This document shows, piece after piece, positions 8,502 through 16,760 of a stretch of DNA of 64,000 nt. The stretch is from an uncultured Acidobacteriaceae bacterium (GTDB taxonomy: Bacteria; Acidobacteriota; Terriglobia; Terriglobales; Acidobacteriaceae): contig CALFMO010000008.1 in assembly GCA_937879855.1 (NCBI GenBank), positions 62,001 to 126,000 on the forward strand, in the 5' to 3' direction. Every line of letters starts with the position of its first letter. The stretch's first letter is position 1. The position numbers were made by a program, and so were the translations under genes. The notes under the pieces are model-generated. The model searched no databases. It worked only from the letters and a program-made list of their open reading frames with translations, and had not been told where the DNA came from.

Positions 8502-9037
8502 GTCGGCTTGCCTCCGGCCTTCCTTGCTACGGGCTGGCCGGGAGTAGGCATCTCGCCAGCCTTGATGAGAAGTTTTCCATTCTCAATTTTGTAGCGGTGC
8601 TGGAACAAGCCGCGTTCAGGAGGTCCTGAGGCACGCGATCCGTCCTGGTAGTAGGCGCCGCCATGACAGGGACACATGAAGAGATTTGATTGCGGAAACC
8701 ATCGAACCGGGCATCCCAAATGCGCGCAGTTGATGGCAAAGATCTGGAAAGTCTGATCATCTACCCTCCGAACCCAGCACGCGATGTTGCCGGTCTCGCC
8801 GTCCCAATCATTGACCAACGGATTTCGATAGGTGGCGAGCCGAGTCTGCCCAGCGGGAAACTGTTCCAGTCCACCAAGCGATAGCCACGATTCATAACCA
8901 AACTTCTTTTCGCGAGTCACAGGTGAGAGGAGGTAACGCACGATCGGCACCGCCAGGAAGACACCGACAACGCCGTTAAAAAATACTCCCAGTTTCATAA
9001 GGGCTGTGCGTCTCGAGATTCTGTTTTCCGCGGTCAT
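8492..9037 (-). CDS. Rieske iron-sulfur protein
   Basis: This 181-aa Rieske protein has a Tat-like/anchor N-terminus (ISRRTALMKLGVFFNGVVGVFL). The cluster-binding boxes are CAHLGC (104-109) and CPCHGG (122-127), giving ligands Cys104, His106, Cys122 and His125 with the disulfide pair Cys109/Cys124. A final stretch is rich in Pro, Gly and Lys. Its ATG overlaps the stop of the upstream diheme cytochrome by four bases and its end overlaps cytochrome b by 10 bp, indicating tight coupling. It is the high-potential electron acceptor of the bc complex. Confidence 0.96.
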   Translation of the reverse strand: MTAENRISRRTALMKLGVFFNGVVGVFLAVPIVRYLLSPVTREKKFGYESWLSLGGLEQFPAGQTRLATYRNPLVNDWDGETGNIACWVRRVDDQTFQIFAINCAHLGCPVRWFPQSNLFMCPCHGGAYYQDGSRASGPPERGLFQHRYKIENGKLLIKAGEMPTPGQPVARKAGGKPTCA

Positions 9038-9783
9038 TGAATTCCTCCTTGAGCCGGGCTCGCGGCAGCGGTTGGATATGGCTGGCCCGGAAACTTTGGC
9101 CGATGGGCGGAAAGCCAGGCCACGACGTCAGAAATGTCTTGCTCCGACATGGGTCTGCCCTCGACGTCACCGCGCCAGTCCGGCGCACCCAACTCGGGCC
9201 GACCTGCAATCACGACTGTTCGAAGTTGCTGGTCGCTTACCAGTGCCAGGTACGAGCCATCCACAATCGCGCTGGCCTCGCTCCCTCCGCGGCCGCCCGC
9301 TCCGTGACAAGAGGAGCAATAGGTGCGGTACGCTTCGGCTCCATGTTGTGGATCTCCAGGAACCTGCGCTGTGTATGGCGGTGGCGTTTGATTGCCGACA
9401 GCATTGGGTTTTGCCCACGACCGAATCCCACTTACAATCGCGTCAACCTGTTTTTCGGTGAGCATTCCGCCCGCACTCTGTGCAAAGGCCGGCATCGGTG
9501 TGCCCGGCACGCCGTTGGAGGCGATGCGGCGAATGACGATGTCGTCTGCAATGGCGAGAAAAACCGGATTTGCCAGAGCAATAGCGGCTCCGCCTTTACC
9601 ATCTGCGCCGTGGCATCCTGCACAGTTCTGTCCGTAGAGCTGTTTGAAGTCAACGACATCGTTTGGTGTCACGACCGTGGGCTCAGGCCGGTACGCGACC
9701 GGCGAACTATCGCACGCTATACATGTAAGAAGCGTCACGATCCCAACGATCGCGCTCGCAGTAAAGATGGGTCGATGCGTCAT
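9034..9783 (-). CDS. Diheme cytochrome c of the bc complex
   Basis: A 249-aa exported protein with a hydrophobic N-terminus ending in Cys residues (LLTCIAC), possibly a lipoprotein anchor. It has two class I heme domains: CAGCH (54-58) with the downstream Met in GTPMPAF, and CSSCH (156-160) with a Met in GRPMSEQ. Its position between the oxidase subunits and the Rieske protein suggests that it replaces cytochrome c1 and bridges the bc complex to the caa3-type oxidase. It overlaps its neighbours on both sides by four bases. Confidence 0.93.
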   Translation of the reverse strand: MTHRPIFTASAIVGIVTLLTCIACDSSPVAYRPEPTVVTPNDVVDFKQLYGQNCAGCHGADGKGGAAIALANPVFLAIADDIVIRRIASNGVPGTPMPAFAQSAGGMLTEKQVDAIVSGIRSWAKPNAVGNQTPPPYTAQVPGDPQHGAEAYRTYCSSCHGAGGRGGSEASAIVDGSYLALVSDQQLRTVVIAGRPELGAPDWRGDVEGRPMSEQDISDVVAWLSAHRPKFPGQPYPTAAASPAQGGIQ

Positions 9784-10649
9784 GGCTCACCGTTGCGTCC
9801 GCTCTTCTCACGCATCGTTCCAGGTGCTTCAATGCCGGCACGAACGGCGAACGGCAGGTACTGCCAGGTGCGTATGCGCACTTGCCTGGAAACGACGACG
9901 CCGGCAACGATACCGAATCCAATCTGAGAAACGACAAACCAGCCCCAGTCGATCCGCTGCTTAAGTACAGGATCCAGCGCCTCGAGCATGATATGGATCA
10001 GACCAGACCACAGAACGGGAGCGATCAAACCTCCGAATAGAACCGGGCCGCGAGGAAACATGGGAAGCGTCACGCCATAGAGAAGCCCAACCAGTGAAGA
10101 GCACATCACGTGGACGATGGATGCAATGATGAATGCGTCCCAATGAATAGCCGCGAGTTGCTCCGTCGTGGCTCTTGCAGGAAAGAATCCAGCCGACAAA
10201 AGGTTGATCGGATACCAGACCCCGTGGCCGCTAAGAATTCCATAGAGCACAGCCAGAATCGCCATGGCTACACTTCCTGCCAAGCCGCCTTTGACGCCCG
10301 CCGAAATCGGATAGATCTCCAGCGGGAGTCGTGCCCGCTGCAGTTCCTCGGTCTTCCATTCGACGTGAGCGACTTGCGGGTGGCGGGTTTCCGCAGTTGG
10401 CACTCTCCCCGCGATCGGCACGGATTCGTGTTCTTCCTGTGGCAGCACGTCGCGAAACCAGCCAACACAACCGGCTATGGTGAAGAATGCGCCCAGAATG
10501 CTAACCGAAGCGCTGGTTACCAATCCCGCAAAGACTAACGTCAGACCGAATGCCAGGATGATCGGCCAAGCCGTTGGAGCTGGCAGTTCGATCGTGCCTT
10601 GCTTCGCCCTTTCTGTCTCCGGTGATAAGTCGAGCGTTTCTGAGGCCAT
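9780..10649 (-). CDS. Membrane protein of the bc-oxidase operon, function unknown
   Basis: The longest frame uses a TTG at 10676 overlapping coxC. I prefer the ATG at 10649 (MASETLDLSPE), which has GGAAAGG about nine bases upstream. The 289-aa product has two helices near the N-terminus (PIILAFGLTLVFAGL, ILGAFFTIAGCVGWF), a hydrophilic loop, then about five helices. I do not recognise a named family. Proteins of this layout sit inside caa3/bc operons in Acidobacteria as far as I recall. The fixed place between CoxC and the diheme cytochrome suggests a structural or assembly role in the supercomplex. Confidence 0.8.
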   Translation of the reverse strand: MASETLDLSPETERAKQGTIELPAPTAWPIILAFGLTLVFAGLVTSASVSILGAFFTIAGCVGWFRDVLPQEEHESVPIAGRVPTAETRHPQVAHVEWKTEELQRARLPLEIYPISAGVKGGLAGSVAMAILAVLYGILSGHGVWYPINLLSAGFFPARATTEQLAAIHWDAFIIASIVHVMCSSLVGLLYGVTLPMFPRGPVLFGGLIAPVLWSGLIHIMLEALDPVLKQRIDWGWFVVSQIGFGIVAGVVVSRQVRIRTWQYLPFAVRAGIEAPGTMREKSGRNGEP

Positions 10650-10665
10650 CTTCCACCACCTTTCC

Positions 10666-11262
10666 TCATCGTCCAATCACGTACACGACCGTGAAAACGA
10701 CAATCCACACCGCGTCGACGAAGTGCCAGTAGAGCGACAAGACGTCGATCCGTTCAGCGTGTTCCGCCCTCACTCTTCCCAGCAGCGTGAAGACCATCAC
10801 GATAGAGAGGCTCAACAGACCGACAACGACGTGAAACGCGTGCAACCCGACCAACGAGTAATAAGTTGTGCCAAACAGATTCGTGCTGATCGTGAATCCT
10901 TCTTTGTAGATCATCCGGTACCATTCGATGCCGGTCCCATACAAAAAAGCAGCACCCAGCGTAATGGTCGCAAGCCACAAGACTCCGAAGCTTTTGATTT
11001 CACCCCGGCGAAGAGACTTGGCAGCGAAGTGGATCGTGAGACTGCTGGAAAGCAAACATATCGTGTAGACGATAGGGACACTAAGAACATCCTTCGGCAG
11101 GGGTCCCGTCAGGCTCTTGCCAAGATAGAAAACGTACGCCACCACGAAGATTGTGAAAATCGCAGCCTCCGCCGCGATCAGACAAAGCATAGCGACACGT
11201 CCGCGATCGGAGGGATTCCACTCAAGCCTCGCTTCGGTCATCGTCATTGATGTCGCATTCAT
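10666..11262 (-). CDS. coxC: Cytochrome c oxidase subunit III
   Basis: The ATG at 11262 is preceded by AGGGGA; the longest frame starts at a GTG one codon earlier. The 198-aa product has five helices and heme-copper oxidase subunit III signatures: the N-terminal RVAMLCLIAAEAAIFTIFV, the Glu-containing GLHAFHVVVGLLSL and the final YWHFVDAVWIVVFTVVY. It is the short five-helix form found in caa3 oxidases. It lies 13 bp downstream of coxA. Confidence 0.95.
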   Translation of the reverse strand: MNATSMTMTEARLEWNPSDRGRVAMLCLIAAEAAIFTIFVVAYVFYLGKSLTGPLPKDVLSVPIVYTICLLSSSLTIHFAAKSLRRGEIKSFGVLWLATITLGAAFLYGTGIEWYRMIYKEGFTISTNLFGTTYYSLVGLHAFHVVVGLLSLSIVMVFTLLGRVRAEHAERIDVLSLYWHFVDAVWIVVFTVVYVIGR

Positions 11263-11275
11263 CACAGTTCCCCTG

Positions 11276-12949
11276 CTATTCGTAATTCCAATCGGGATCG
11301 TTCGGGTGCTTCAAATCCCACAGCGGGCGGCGGCTCTTCACTACCGGGATCGAGGCGAAGTTGTAGGCTGGAGGCGGCGAATTCGTGGACCACTCGAGTG
11401 TCCAAGCATCCCACGGATCGCTTCCCGCGGCCTTACCGCGGAAATAGGACCAGATCAGGTTTCCCAGGAATACCAAAATTCCGGCAGCCTGGAAAAAAAC
11501 TCCGATGGTCACGATGAAGTTCCAGGTGTCCCAGCCCCGCCCCGGTTCGTACGTGTAGATTCTTCGCGGCATGCCCAACAATCCTGGGATATGCATGAAG
11601 TCGAAGGTCAGGTGGAAACCGATAATGAAAATCCAAAAGTGCAGCTTGCCAAGCGTCTCGCTGTACATCTTCCCCGACATCTTCGGGAACCAGTAGTAAA
11701 AGGCTCCAAAAAGACAGAAGAGGATACCGCCAACAATCACGTAGTGAAAATGCGCAACCACGAAATAGGAATTTCCCAAGTGCCAATCGAAGGGGGCCGC
11801 ACCCTGCATGATGCCTGTGAGACCAGCGATCAGGAACTGGAAAAGAAAAGCGATGCAGAACAGCATCGGAGTCTTGAACTCAATCTTTCCGCCCCACATG
11901 GTCGCAAGCCAGTTGAAGATCTTAATGCCGGTGGGAACAGCGATGGCCATGGTCGAAATCACGAAAAAATTGTTGGCCGCAGAGCTCATACCCACGGTAA
12001 ACATGTGATGCGCCCATACACTCATGCTGATGAACCCGATGGCGATCGTGGCCCCCACCATCACTGAGTAACCGAAGATCGGCTTGCGGGAAAACACTGG
12101 GATGATTTCTGAGGCGAATGCGAATGCCGGGAGAACAAGGATATAGACTTCTGGATGACCGAAAACCCAGAAGAAATGCATCCAGATAACGGCTGAGCCT
12201 CCTGCCTGCGTATCGAAGAAGTGTCCGCCAAGATAACGGTCGATCAGCAGCATGATCTGCGCCGCCGTTAGCGGACTGACCGCAAGAATCACCAGGTCGG
12301 CCATTATGAGGTTGAGCCAGGCAAATAATGGCATTGTGGCTAACGTCATTCCCGGGCAGCGCATGCAGAGCACGGTCGCGATGATATTGATCGCCGTGCC
12401 GATGCTGCCGAAACCGGAAATCAGCAATGCGAGAATCCAGAAGTCCGTGCTATGGCCAACTGAAAACGTCTGCGAAGTCAGCGGTGCGTAGGCGAACCAC
12501 CCAACGTCAGGCGCGTTGCCCGCTCCGTAGAGCCCATTGGCTCCCACTACGCTGAAATACAGAAGCAGGCCACCGAAAGCGGTCATCCAGAAGCTGAAAG
12601 CATTTAGACGTGGAAACGCCATGTCCCGCGCCCCAATCATGAGTGGGATGAGGTAATTTGCGAATCCGAACATGAAGGGCATGATCACGAAGAAGATCAT
12701 GGTGGTTCCGTGCATGGTGAACAGCCGGTTGAATTCCTGGGGGGAAACAAAATTGTTGTGCGGACGGATGAGTTGGATGCGGATAATCATCGCCTCGACC
12801 CCGGCGATCAACAGAAACGCAAGGGCATAAATGATGTACAGAATGCCCAGCCTCTTGTGATCGACGGTGGTAACCCATTCGTGGAGCGTCGCGACAATTG
12901 GACGCGGTGCGATTGCCGTGCTCGGCATTGCAATCGCATCAGTCGACAT
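11276..12949 (-). CDS. coxA: Cytochrome c oxidase subunit I (A1-type heme-copper oxidase)
   Basis: This 557-aa catalytic subunit carries the low-spin heme ligand His80 and the CuB/cross-link box GHPEVY (264-269). The CuB ligands His314-His315 lie in VWAHHMF, and the C-terminal heme ligands in VAHFHYVIVGG. Glu267 in the HPEVY box marks the A1 type of proton-pumping oxidase. D-channel residues are present in the segment NYLIPLMIGARDMAFPRLN. About 12 helices fit the family. It reduces O2 to water in the cytoplasmic membrane using electrons from CoxB. Confidence 0.97.
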   Translation of the reverse strand: MSTDAIAMPSTAIAPRPIVATLHEWVTTVDHKRLGILYIIYALAFLLIAGVEAMIIRIQLIRPHNNFVSPQEFNRLFTMHGTTMIFFVIMPFMFGFANYLIPLMIGARDMAFPRLNAFSFWMTAFGGLLLYFSVVGANGLYGAGNAPDVGWFAYAPLTSQTFSVGHSTDFWILALLISGFGSIGTAINIIATVLCMRCPGMTLATMPLFAWLNLIMADLVILAVSPLTAAQIMLLIDRYLGGHFFDTQAGGSAVIWMHFFWVFGHPEVYILVLPAFAFASEIIPVFSRKPIFGYSVMVGATIAIGFISMSVWAHHMFTVGMSSAANNFFVISTMAIAVPTGIKIFNWLATMWGGKIEFKTPMLFCIAFLFQFLIAGLTGIMQGAAPFDWHLGNSYFVVAHFHYVIVGGILFCLFGAFYYWFPKMSGKMYSETLGKLHFWIFIIGFHLTFDFMHIPGLLGMPRRIYTYEPGRGWDTWNFIVTIGVFFQAAGILVFLGNLIWSYFRGKAAGSDPWDAWTLEWSTNSPPPAYNFASIPVVKSRRPLWDLKHPNDPDWNYE

Positions 12950-12982
12950 CGTGCGACCTCCTCAAAGTCTTAAACGAGGCGC

Positions 12983-14032
12983 TCAACGAAGCGTCTCCAA
13001 ATAGGCTGTCACTGCGTCCAGTTCCTTCTCGGTCAACTCCATCGCCGGCATTAAAGAACCAGGCTTGATCGTGTTGGGATTTCGAATCCAACGCCGCAGA
13101 TTTTCGGAGGTGTTAGGGACCGCGCCAGCTCCGATCGTGTCTCGGCTCATCAGGTGCGTGAGGTCCGGACCGAATCGCCCGTTGGCCACTGTGCCTGACA
13201 CAGCATGGCAGTTGATGCAGGCGGTCGTTTCGAATATCCGTTGCCCCTCAGAAACGGTGTCATCCACGACTGCAGGCCGGCGTTGCTGACGAATCCACCG
13301 GTCAAATTCGTCCCTCGACTGGACGTAAACACGTAGAAGCATTTTGGCGTGTTGGGTTCCGCAATATTGCGCGCACTGCCCGAGATAAACTCCGGTCTCC
13401 TGCGGGTCGATCCACATGCTGTTCGGATGGTTCGGAATCAGATCCGTTTTCCCGCCCAGCCGCGGCACCCAAAAACTGTGGTCAGTATCGGCGGATAGCA
13501 GCTTGATGAAGGTTGGGGTTGGATGGACCGAATCACTTACCGGAACATGCAGTTCATTTGCCGTTACTACTCCCAGATCCAGGTAACGATACTCCCACCA
13601 GAACTGGTGGCCGATTGCCGTCACCGTGATCGCGTTGCCGGGCGGGGCTGTTTTCTGAACGACGGCAATCACCCGTGCTGTCGCCATGAACAATGCGATC
13701 ACGATGAGGATTGGGACAATCGTCCAGGCCAACTCCACTTGGTTGCTCCCGTATACCTGGGGAGGTTCCCGTCCGTCGTCATTCCGTCGCTTTCTGAATT
13801 TCACGACGGAGTAAAGCAGCAAAGCGAAGACGACTAAGAAAATGGCTCCTGTGACTGCCAGTACAAACAGCGACAACCCAAAGATCGATTTTGCTGGCGT
13901 CGATGCGGGAGCAAAAATATTTGTCGGACTAAAGGGTGGCGCGGTCTCTGCAAAAGCTGCCCCGACGCCGCAGATCACGACGACAAGCTGCGTCATCCAC
14001 GTTCGCCACTTAGTTGGGCTACGTGATCGCAA
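12983..14032 (-). CDS. coxB: Cytochrome c oxidase subunit II fused to cytochrome c
   Basis: This 349-aa caa3-type subunit has a signal peptide, two helices (about 50-75 and 100-122), and a CuA domain with His185, Cys220, Cys224, His228 and Met231. A fused cytochrome c domain follows, with CINCH (272-276) and a Met in GSLMPAM. The start is a TTG at 14032, chosen because AAGGAG lies 6 nt upstream; an ATG at 13996 lacks a good site. It is the first gene of the operon and lies 50 bp below a predicted sigma54 promoter. Confidence 0.95.
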   Translation of the reverse strand: MRSRSPTKWRTWMTQLVVVICGVGAAFAETAPPFSPTNIFAPASTPAKSIFGLSLFVLAVTGAIFLVVFALLLYSVVKFRKRRNDDGREPPQVYGSNQVELAWTIVPILIVIALFMATARVIAVVQKTAPPGNAITVTAIGHQFWWEYRYLDLGVVTANELHVPVSDSVHPTPTFIKLLSADTDHSFWVPRLGGKTDLIPNHPNSMWIDPQETGVYLGQCAQYCGTQHAKMLLRVYVQSRDEFDRWIRQQRRPAVVDDTVSEGQRIFETTACINCHAVSGTVANGRFGPDLTHLMSRDTIGAGAVPNTSENLRRWIRNPNTIKPGSLMPAMELTEKELDAVTAYLETLR

Positions 14033-14092
14033 TTTCTCTCCTTACTTCCAGGGGGGAGTTAGCGCTTCCGTTTGGCGTTCGTTCCTGACACC

Positions 14093-14109
14093 TGCAAAGC
14101 GGTTGCCAA
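14093..14109 (-). promoter_or_regulatory. Predicted sigma54 promoter of the bc-oxidase operon
   Basis: Read on the minus strand, TTGGCAA-N5-TTGCA matches the -24/-12 consensus at 11 of 12 positions with exact GG-N10-GC spacing. Predicted transcription starts near 14082, leaving a leader of about 50 nt before the coxB TTG. Confidence 0.7.
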
Positions 14110-14381
14110 AAGAGTGATTGAGCCTGAAGTGGCGAGAGGACATTAGCTGCAGGGAAATTGAGCGTTGTGGGATTGGCACTTCAACTGGGCTGCTGGAACT
14201 GATGTCGGTAATCGGTCACCTGTCATTCTGTGGTCACGGGCTTTGAGGATCGACCAGTCGAACGTGTTCATATAGGCAACTGTGGAAATCTCTCGGCCCA
14301 CATAAGGCCTTTAACCCACTTAAATACAACCTGCACAGCCGGTGGCTTGATGGTTTTCAGCTTAGATCTCCATGAGTCGGT

Positions 14382-14398
14382 TTGGCACTCATCGTGCC
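14382..14398 (+). promoter_or_regulatory. Predicted sigma54 promoter of the YceI-like gene
   Basis: TTGGCAC-N5-GTGCC matches the -24/-12 consensus at 10 of 12 positions with exact spacing. Transcription would start near 14409, just before the GAAGGAG ribosome-binding site and 25 nt before the ATG at 14434. It is divergent from the oxidase promoter about 290 bp away. Confidence 0.6.
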
Positions 14399-14433
14399 CT
14401 AGCAGAACCCGAAGGAGAAAGAACCAAACTACA

Positions 14434-15381
14434 ATGAAATCACACATCATTCATACGTTTGAACTAGCGAAGAGAGCAACTTTCGCCATCTTGGTGGCGC
14501 CTATACTCCTAATCAATTCTCCGCTGTCGTTCGCCGACAGTGGCTCATGGATTCTCGACTCCGCCACTTCCAGCGCGCGGCTATATCAGGGTTCGGCGGC
14601 GAATCCAAACTCGGTAAACACAGGTGTCGCACGTGTGACCGGAAGCGTGAAGGTTGACACAGACAATCTGGACAACTCAGTCTTCAATCTCAGTATTTAC
14701 GCCGCGGATGAGCAGTGGGAGCACGCACTCAGTCCTGAGGCCACATTGCCAGCCGGCTACGTTCCTGACGCGACAGATCATACTCTGCTGACGTTCCACT
14801 CCAAGCGCATTCTCCGCACGAAAACCGGGGAACTGCAAGTTATCGGGGATCTGACATTGACGCGCGTGGAACGCAGTGTGACCCTGACGCCGAGTGAAGC
14901 GTATGCCGGGCCGGTCTACGGTGATCCTGTGATTCACACCGAAACTCGCGAAGTTAGCTTTCTATTCCCAAGCTTGAGCGCCGCACTTTCGTCAGATCTC
15001 TTGAAGCCAGTAAGTCTGAACGAAAGGAGCGAGTTGGATCTCTCAGGGTCAGCCTCAATTGGCTATGAGAACTTTCCTGAACTGCTGACTGCGATCCAAG
15101 CTACGAATTGGCCGGCCGTCGTAAGGGATGAACAGTGTCAGGCGCAATCTACGATTGGTGGTGAGGGTTACGAAGGGCCCAATTGCACCGGAGATGTGAT
15201 TGCCGTGATCCACCAAGACAACTGTCAGATAACAATGTCAGATGGAGGGGAAGGCTACAGCGGGCCGGTGTGTACCCCGCCCGCAGGCAACGAGACGAAG
15301 ATCACTTTGAATCTGAAGCTTTTTCACACTGGCGCCGAACCCCCAACCGCGACCCTTTCAGGGAACAGCGCAACTCGCTGA
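14434..15381 (+). CDS. Exported YceI-like protein with C-terminal GGEGY repeats
   Basis: The frame opens at 14230, but the signal peptide (MKSHIIHTFELAKRATFAIL...SFA) begins at the ATG at 14434, with GGAGA upstream. The 315-aa product has a YceI-like beta-barrel half (about 35-230): VTGSVKVDTDNLDNSVFNLS, ADEQWEHAL, LTFHSKRILR, VIGDLTLTRVERSVTL. YceI proteins bind isoprenoid/lipid ligands in the periplasm. The C-terminus adds two copies of a Cys motif, QSTIGGEGYEGPNC and TMSDGGEGYSGPVC, not part of YceI as I know it. The divergent placement from the bc-oxidase operon hints at quinone or redox work, which is inference. Confidence 0.85.
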   Translation: MKSHIIHTFELAKRATFAILVAPILLINSPLSFADSGSWILDSATSSARLYQGSAANPNSVNTGVARVTGSVKVDTDNLDNSVFNLSIYAADEQWEHALSPEATLPAGYVPDATDHTLLTFHSKRILRTKTGELQVIGDLTLTRVERSVTLTPSEAYAGPVYGDPVIHTETREVSFLFPSLSAALSSDLLKPVSLNERSELDLSGSASIGYENFPELLTAIQATNWPAVVRDEQCQAQSTIGGEGYEGPNCTGDVIAVIHQDNCQITMSDGGEGYSGPVCTPPAGNETKITLNLKLFHTGAEPPTATLSGNSATR

Positions 15382-15392
15382 GTGTCAATACT

Positions 15393-15435
15393 GGAGTGCG
15401 AAGTGGCAGTGCATCGACCTTCGCACTCCTTTCCC
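15393..15435 (+). terminator. Rho-independent terminator
   Basis: The perfect 11-bp arms GGAGTGCGAAG (15393-15403) and CTTCGCACTCC (15419-15429) enclose a 15-nt loop and are followed by TTTCCCTT. The site lies 12 bp after the YceI-like gene. Confidence 0.8.
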
Positions 15436-15729
15436 TTGCAACACACCCAAGAAAGTATGCATACAAATAGCAGGTTTTGGCCCTCGCGGGAATTCGATCG
15501 CCACCGACTCGCGCAAGTTTCCTCTGGATATAAAACTCCATATCTCATATTCACATAATCTTTGCGGGCAGACCTGCAGTTCTATTGCTTAAGGACTGAA
15601 GGAAAGTCGGAATTGTTGGAACTGGCGTTAGTTCCTGGCCCGAAGATTAATTCCAGCTGCAGCACATGCTCCTCGAAAGAAAGGGCACTACCTTCCGCAA
15701 AGATTTGAGGCCGATGTGTGTTGTAAGTC
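15436..15729. other. Intergenic region, no gene recognised
   Basis: About 300 bp between the terminator and the small membrane protein gene. Frames here are short and lack ribosome-binding sites. One small hairpin (GGAACT-N6-AGTTCC near 15620) is visible; nothing else is supported. Confidence 0.5.
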
Positions 15730-15954
15730 TTAACGAAAAGTGGATCCAGCGTAGCCCGCGGCCACTAGCAGAATGCTCAAGACGATCAGCAAACAGATAG
15801 CACCTGCGAATGCCCAGGCCAAGCCCACAGCAAAGGCCTCAAGGTTCAGACTGTTCGGACGCATCAGTTTCCTGTCTATCTTGTCAGTTGCGTTCTCTCT
15901 CGAGGGTACCGCCATGGCGGGTAGTTCAATTACCGGGAGAGATTGTGACTTCAT
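15730..15954 (-). CDS. Small single-span membrane protein (74 aa)
   Basis: The frame is longer (to 16050), but AAGGAG sits 9 nt before the ATG at 15954, giving MKSQSLPVIELPAMAVPSR. The product has a hydrophilic, Pro-containing N-terminal half and one strong C-terminal helix (AFAVGLAWAFAGAICLLIVLSILL), followed by VAAGYAGSTFR. It has no known domain that I can name. It faces the same way as the small exported protein upstream, but a terminator-like hairpin separates them. Confidence 0.7.
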   Translation of the reverse strand: MKSQSLPVIELPAMAVPSRENATDKIDRKLMRPNSLNLEAFAVGLAWAFAGAICLLIVLSILLVAAGYAGSTFR

Positions 15955-16053
15955 GGAGTTTCTCCTTGCAAAATAAACTCTTCGGAAATCGCCTTCCAAG
16001 TCTCCAGCGACAGCATTCAGCACAAAGCAGCCTTGTCTAATACAACACAAAAA

Positions 16054-16086
16054 GAAGCCCCGCCTGTGGACCGGGCAGGGCTCTTC
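16054..16086 (-). terminator. Terminator-like hairpin
   Basis: On the minus strand GAAGAGCCCTGCCCGG pairs imperfectly with CAGGCGGGGCTTC and is followed by TTTTTGTG. It lies just below the stop of the 121-aa exported protein. Confidence 0.7.
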
Positions 16087-16133
16087 GTCAAAGAAACCAG
16101 AACTTGGAGCCTTCCGAGACTGGATTGAGTGAA

Positions 16134-16499
16134 TTACATTCCACTCTGCTCAAAGACCAACGATTCTTTGTTATGACTGAAGTCGATTTCCTTTAGCGTT
16201 TGTGTGTTGGCACTGGTTTTGTCAGTCACGACGTCGTCTTGAGTTACGTGGGGATCATTCGTCTTCAATGTTCCTGGCGCCGTGGCAATAGTTCTTCCAT
16301 CGCGCACGAAATTCACCTGTACCTCTGGGCCGGTACCTTGCCACTCAAGTTTGTAGTTGCCTGGTTTTAGTTGCGTGGCTCCGACTTGTACGGAGTCCGA
16401 AATCTCTACCGAGTGCTGGTTTTTGTCTCGCGCCAAAGCGCTTACGGTGGATAGTAGGGTGATCACCGATAATATCGCTGTGTATTTGATTCGTTTCAT
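16134..16499 (-). CDS. Small exported protein with LKPGNY motif
   Basis: The ATG at 16499 is preceded by AAAGGAG; the longer frame to 16619 has no support. The 121-aa product has a signal peptide (MKRIKYTAILSVITLLSTVSALA) and a beta-rich mature part with SVEISDSVQVGATQLKPGNY, VQVNFVRDGRTIA and LKEIDFSHNKESLVFEQ. It belongs to the same loose class as the exported protein at 1926-2405. A hairpin in its leader and a terminator after its stop suggest an independently transcribed gene. Function is unknown. Confidence 0.82.
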   Translation of the reverse strand: MKRIKYTAILSVITLLSTVSALARDKNQHSVEISDSVQVGATQLKPGNYKLEWQGTGPEVQVNFVRDGRTIATAPGTLKTNDPHVTQDDVVTDKTSANTQTLKEIDFSHNKESLVFEQSGM

Positions 16500-16528
16500 C
16501 GAGCGTACTCTCCTTTGAATAGCTAAGC

Positions 16529-16560
16529 AGCAGTTCCCGCCCTGACGGGAGGAAACTGCT
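16529..16560 (-). promoter_or_regulatory. Leader hairpin upstream of the exported protein
   Basis: In the minus-strand transcript AGCAGTT pairs with AACTGCT and, after a four-base bulge, CCCG with CGGG. The hairpin ends about 15 nt before the AAAGGAG site of the gene starting at 16499. It could stabilise the mRNA or control translation. Confidence 0.5.
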
Positions 16561-16760
16561 AACTTATAGACTTTGTGTGTCTTTTTCAATAGATGCCGAT
16601 CGCTCGATCTAAGGTGCATTTATATCGTTTCACGGTGTAACTATTGGTAAATGTTCGTAATTATTATTGAAGCGCCTGGAAGTGAAAGCCTGGCGGCGTG
16701 TCCGCGGATCGACACTGCATTCTTCTAACAATAGAGGCATCGATTTCGTTGTCTTAGCCA

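Noticed and set aside
14169..14190. TTGGCAC...GCTGC, a second sigma54-like string before the YceI-like gene
   Set aside because: The spacing between GG and GC is 12, not 10, so it should not be recognised.
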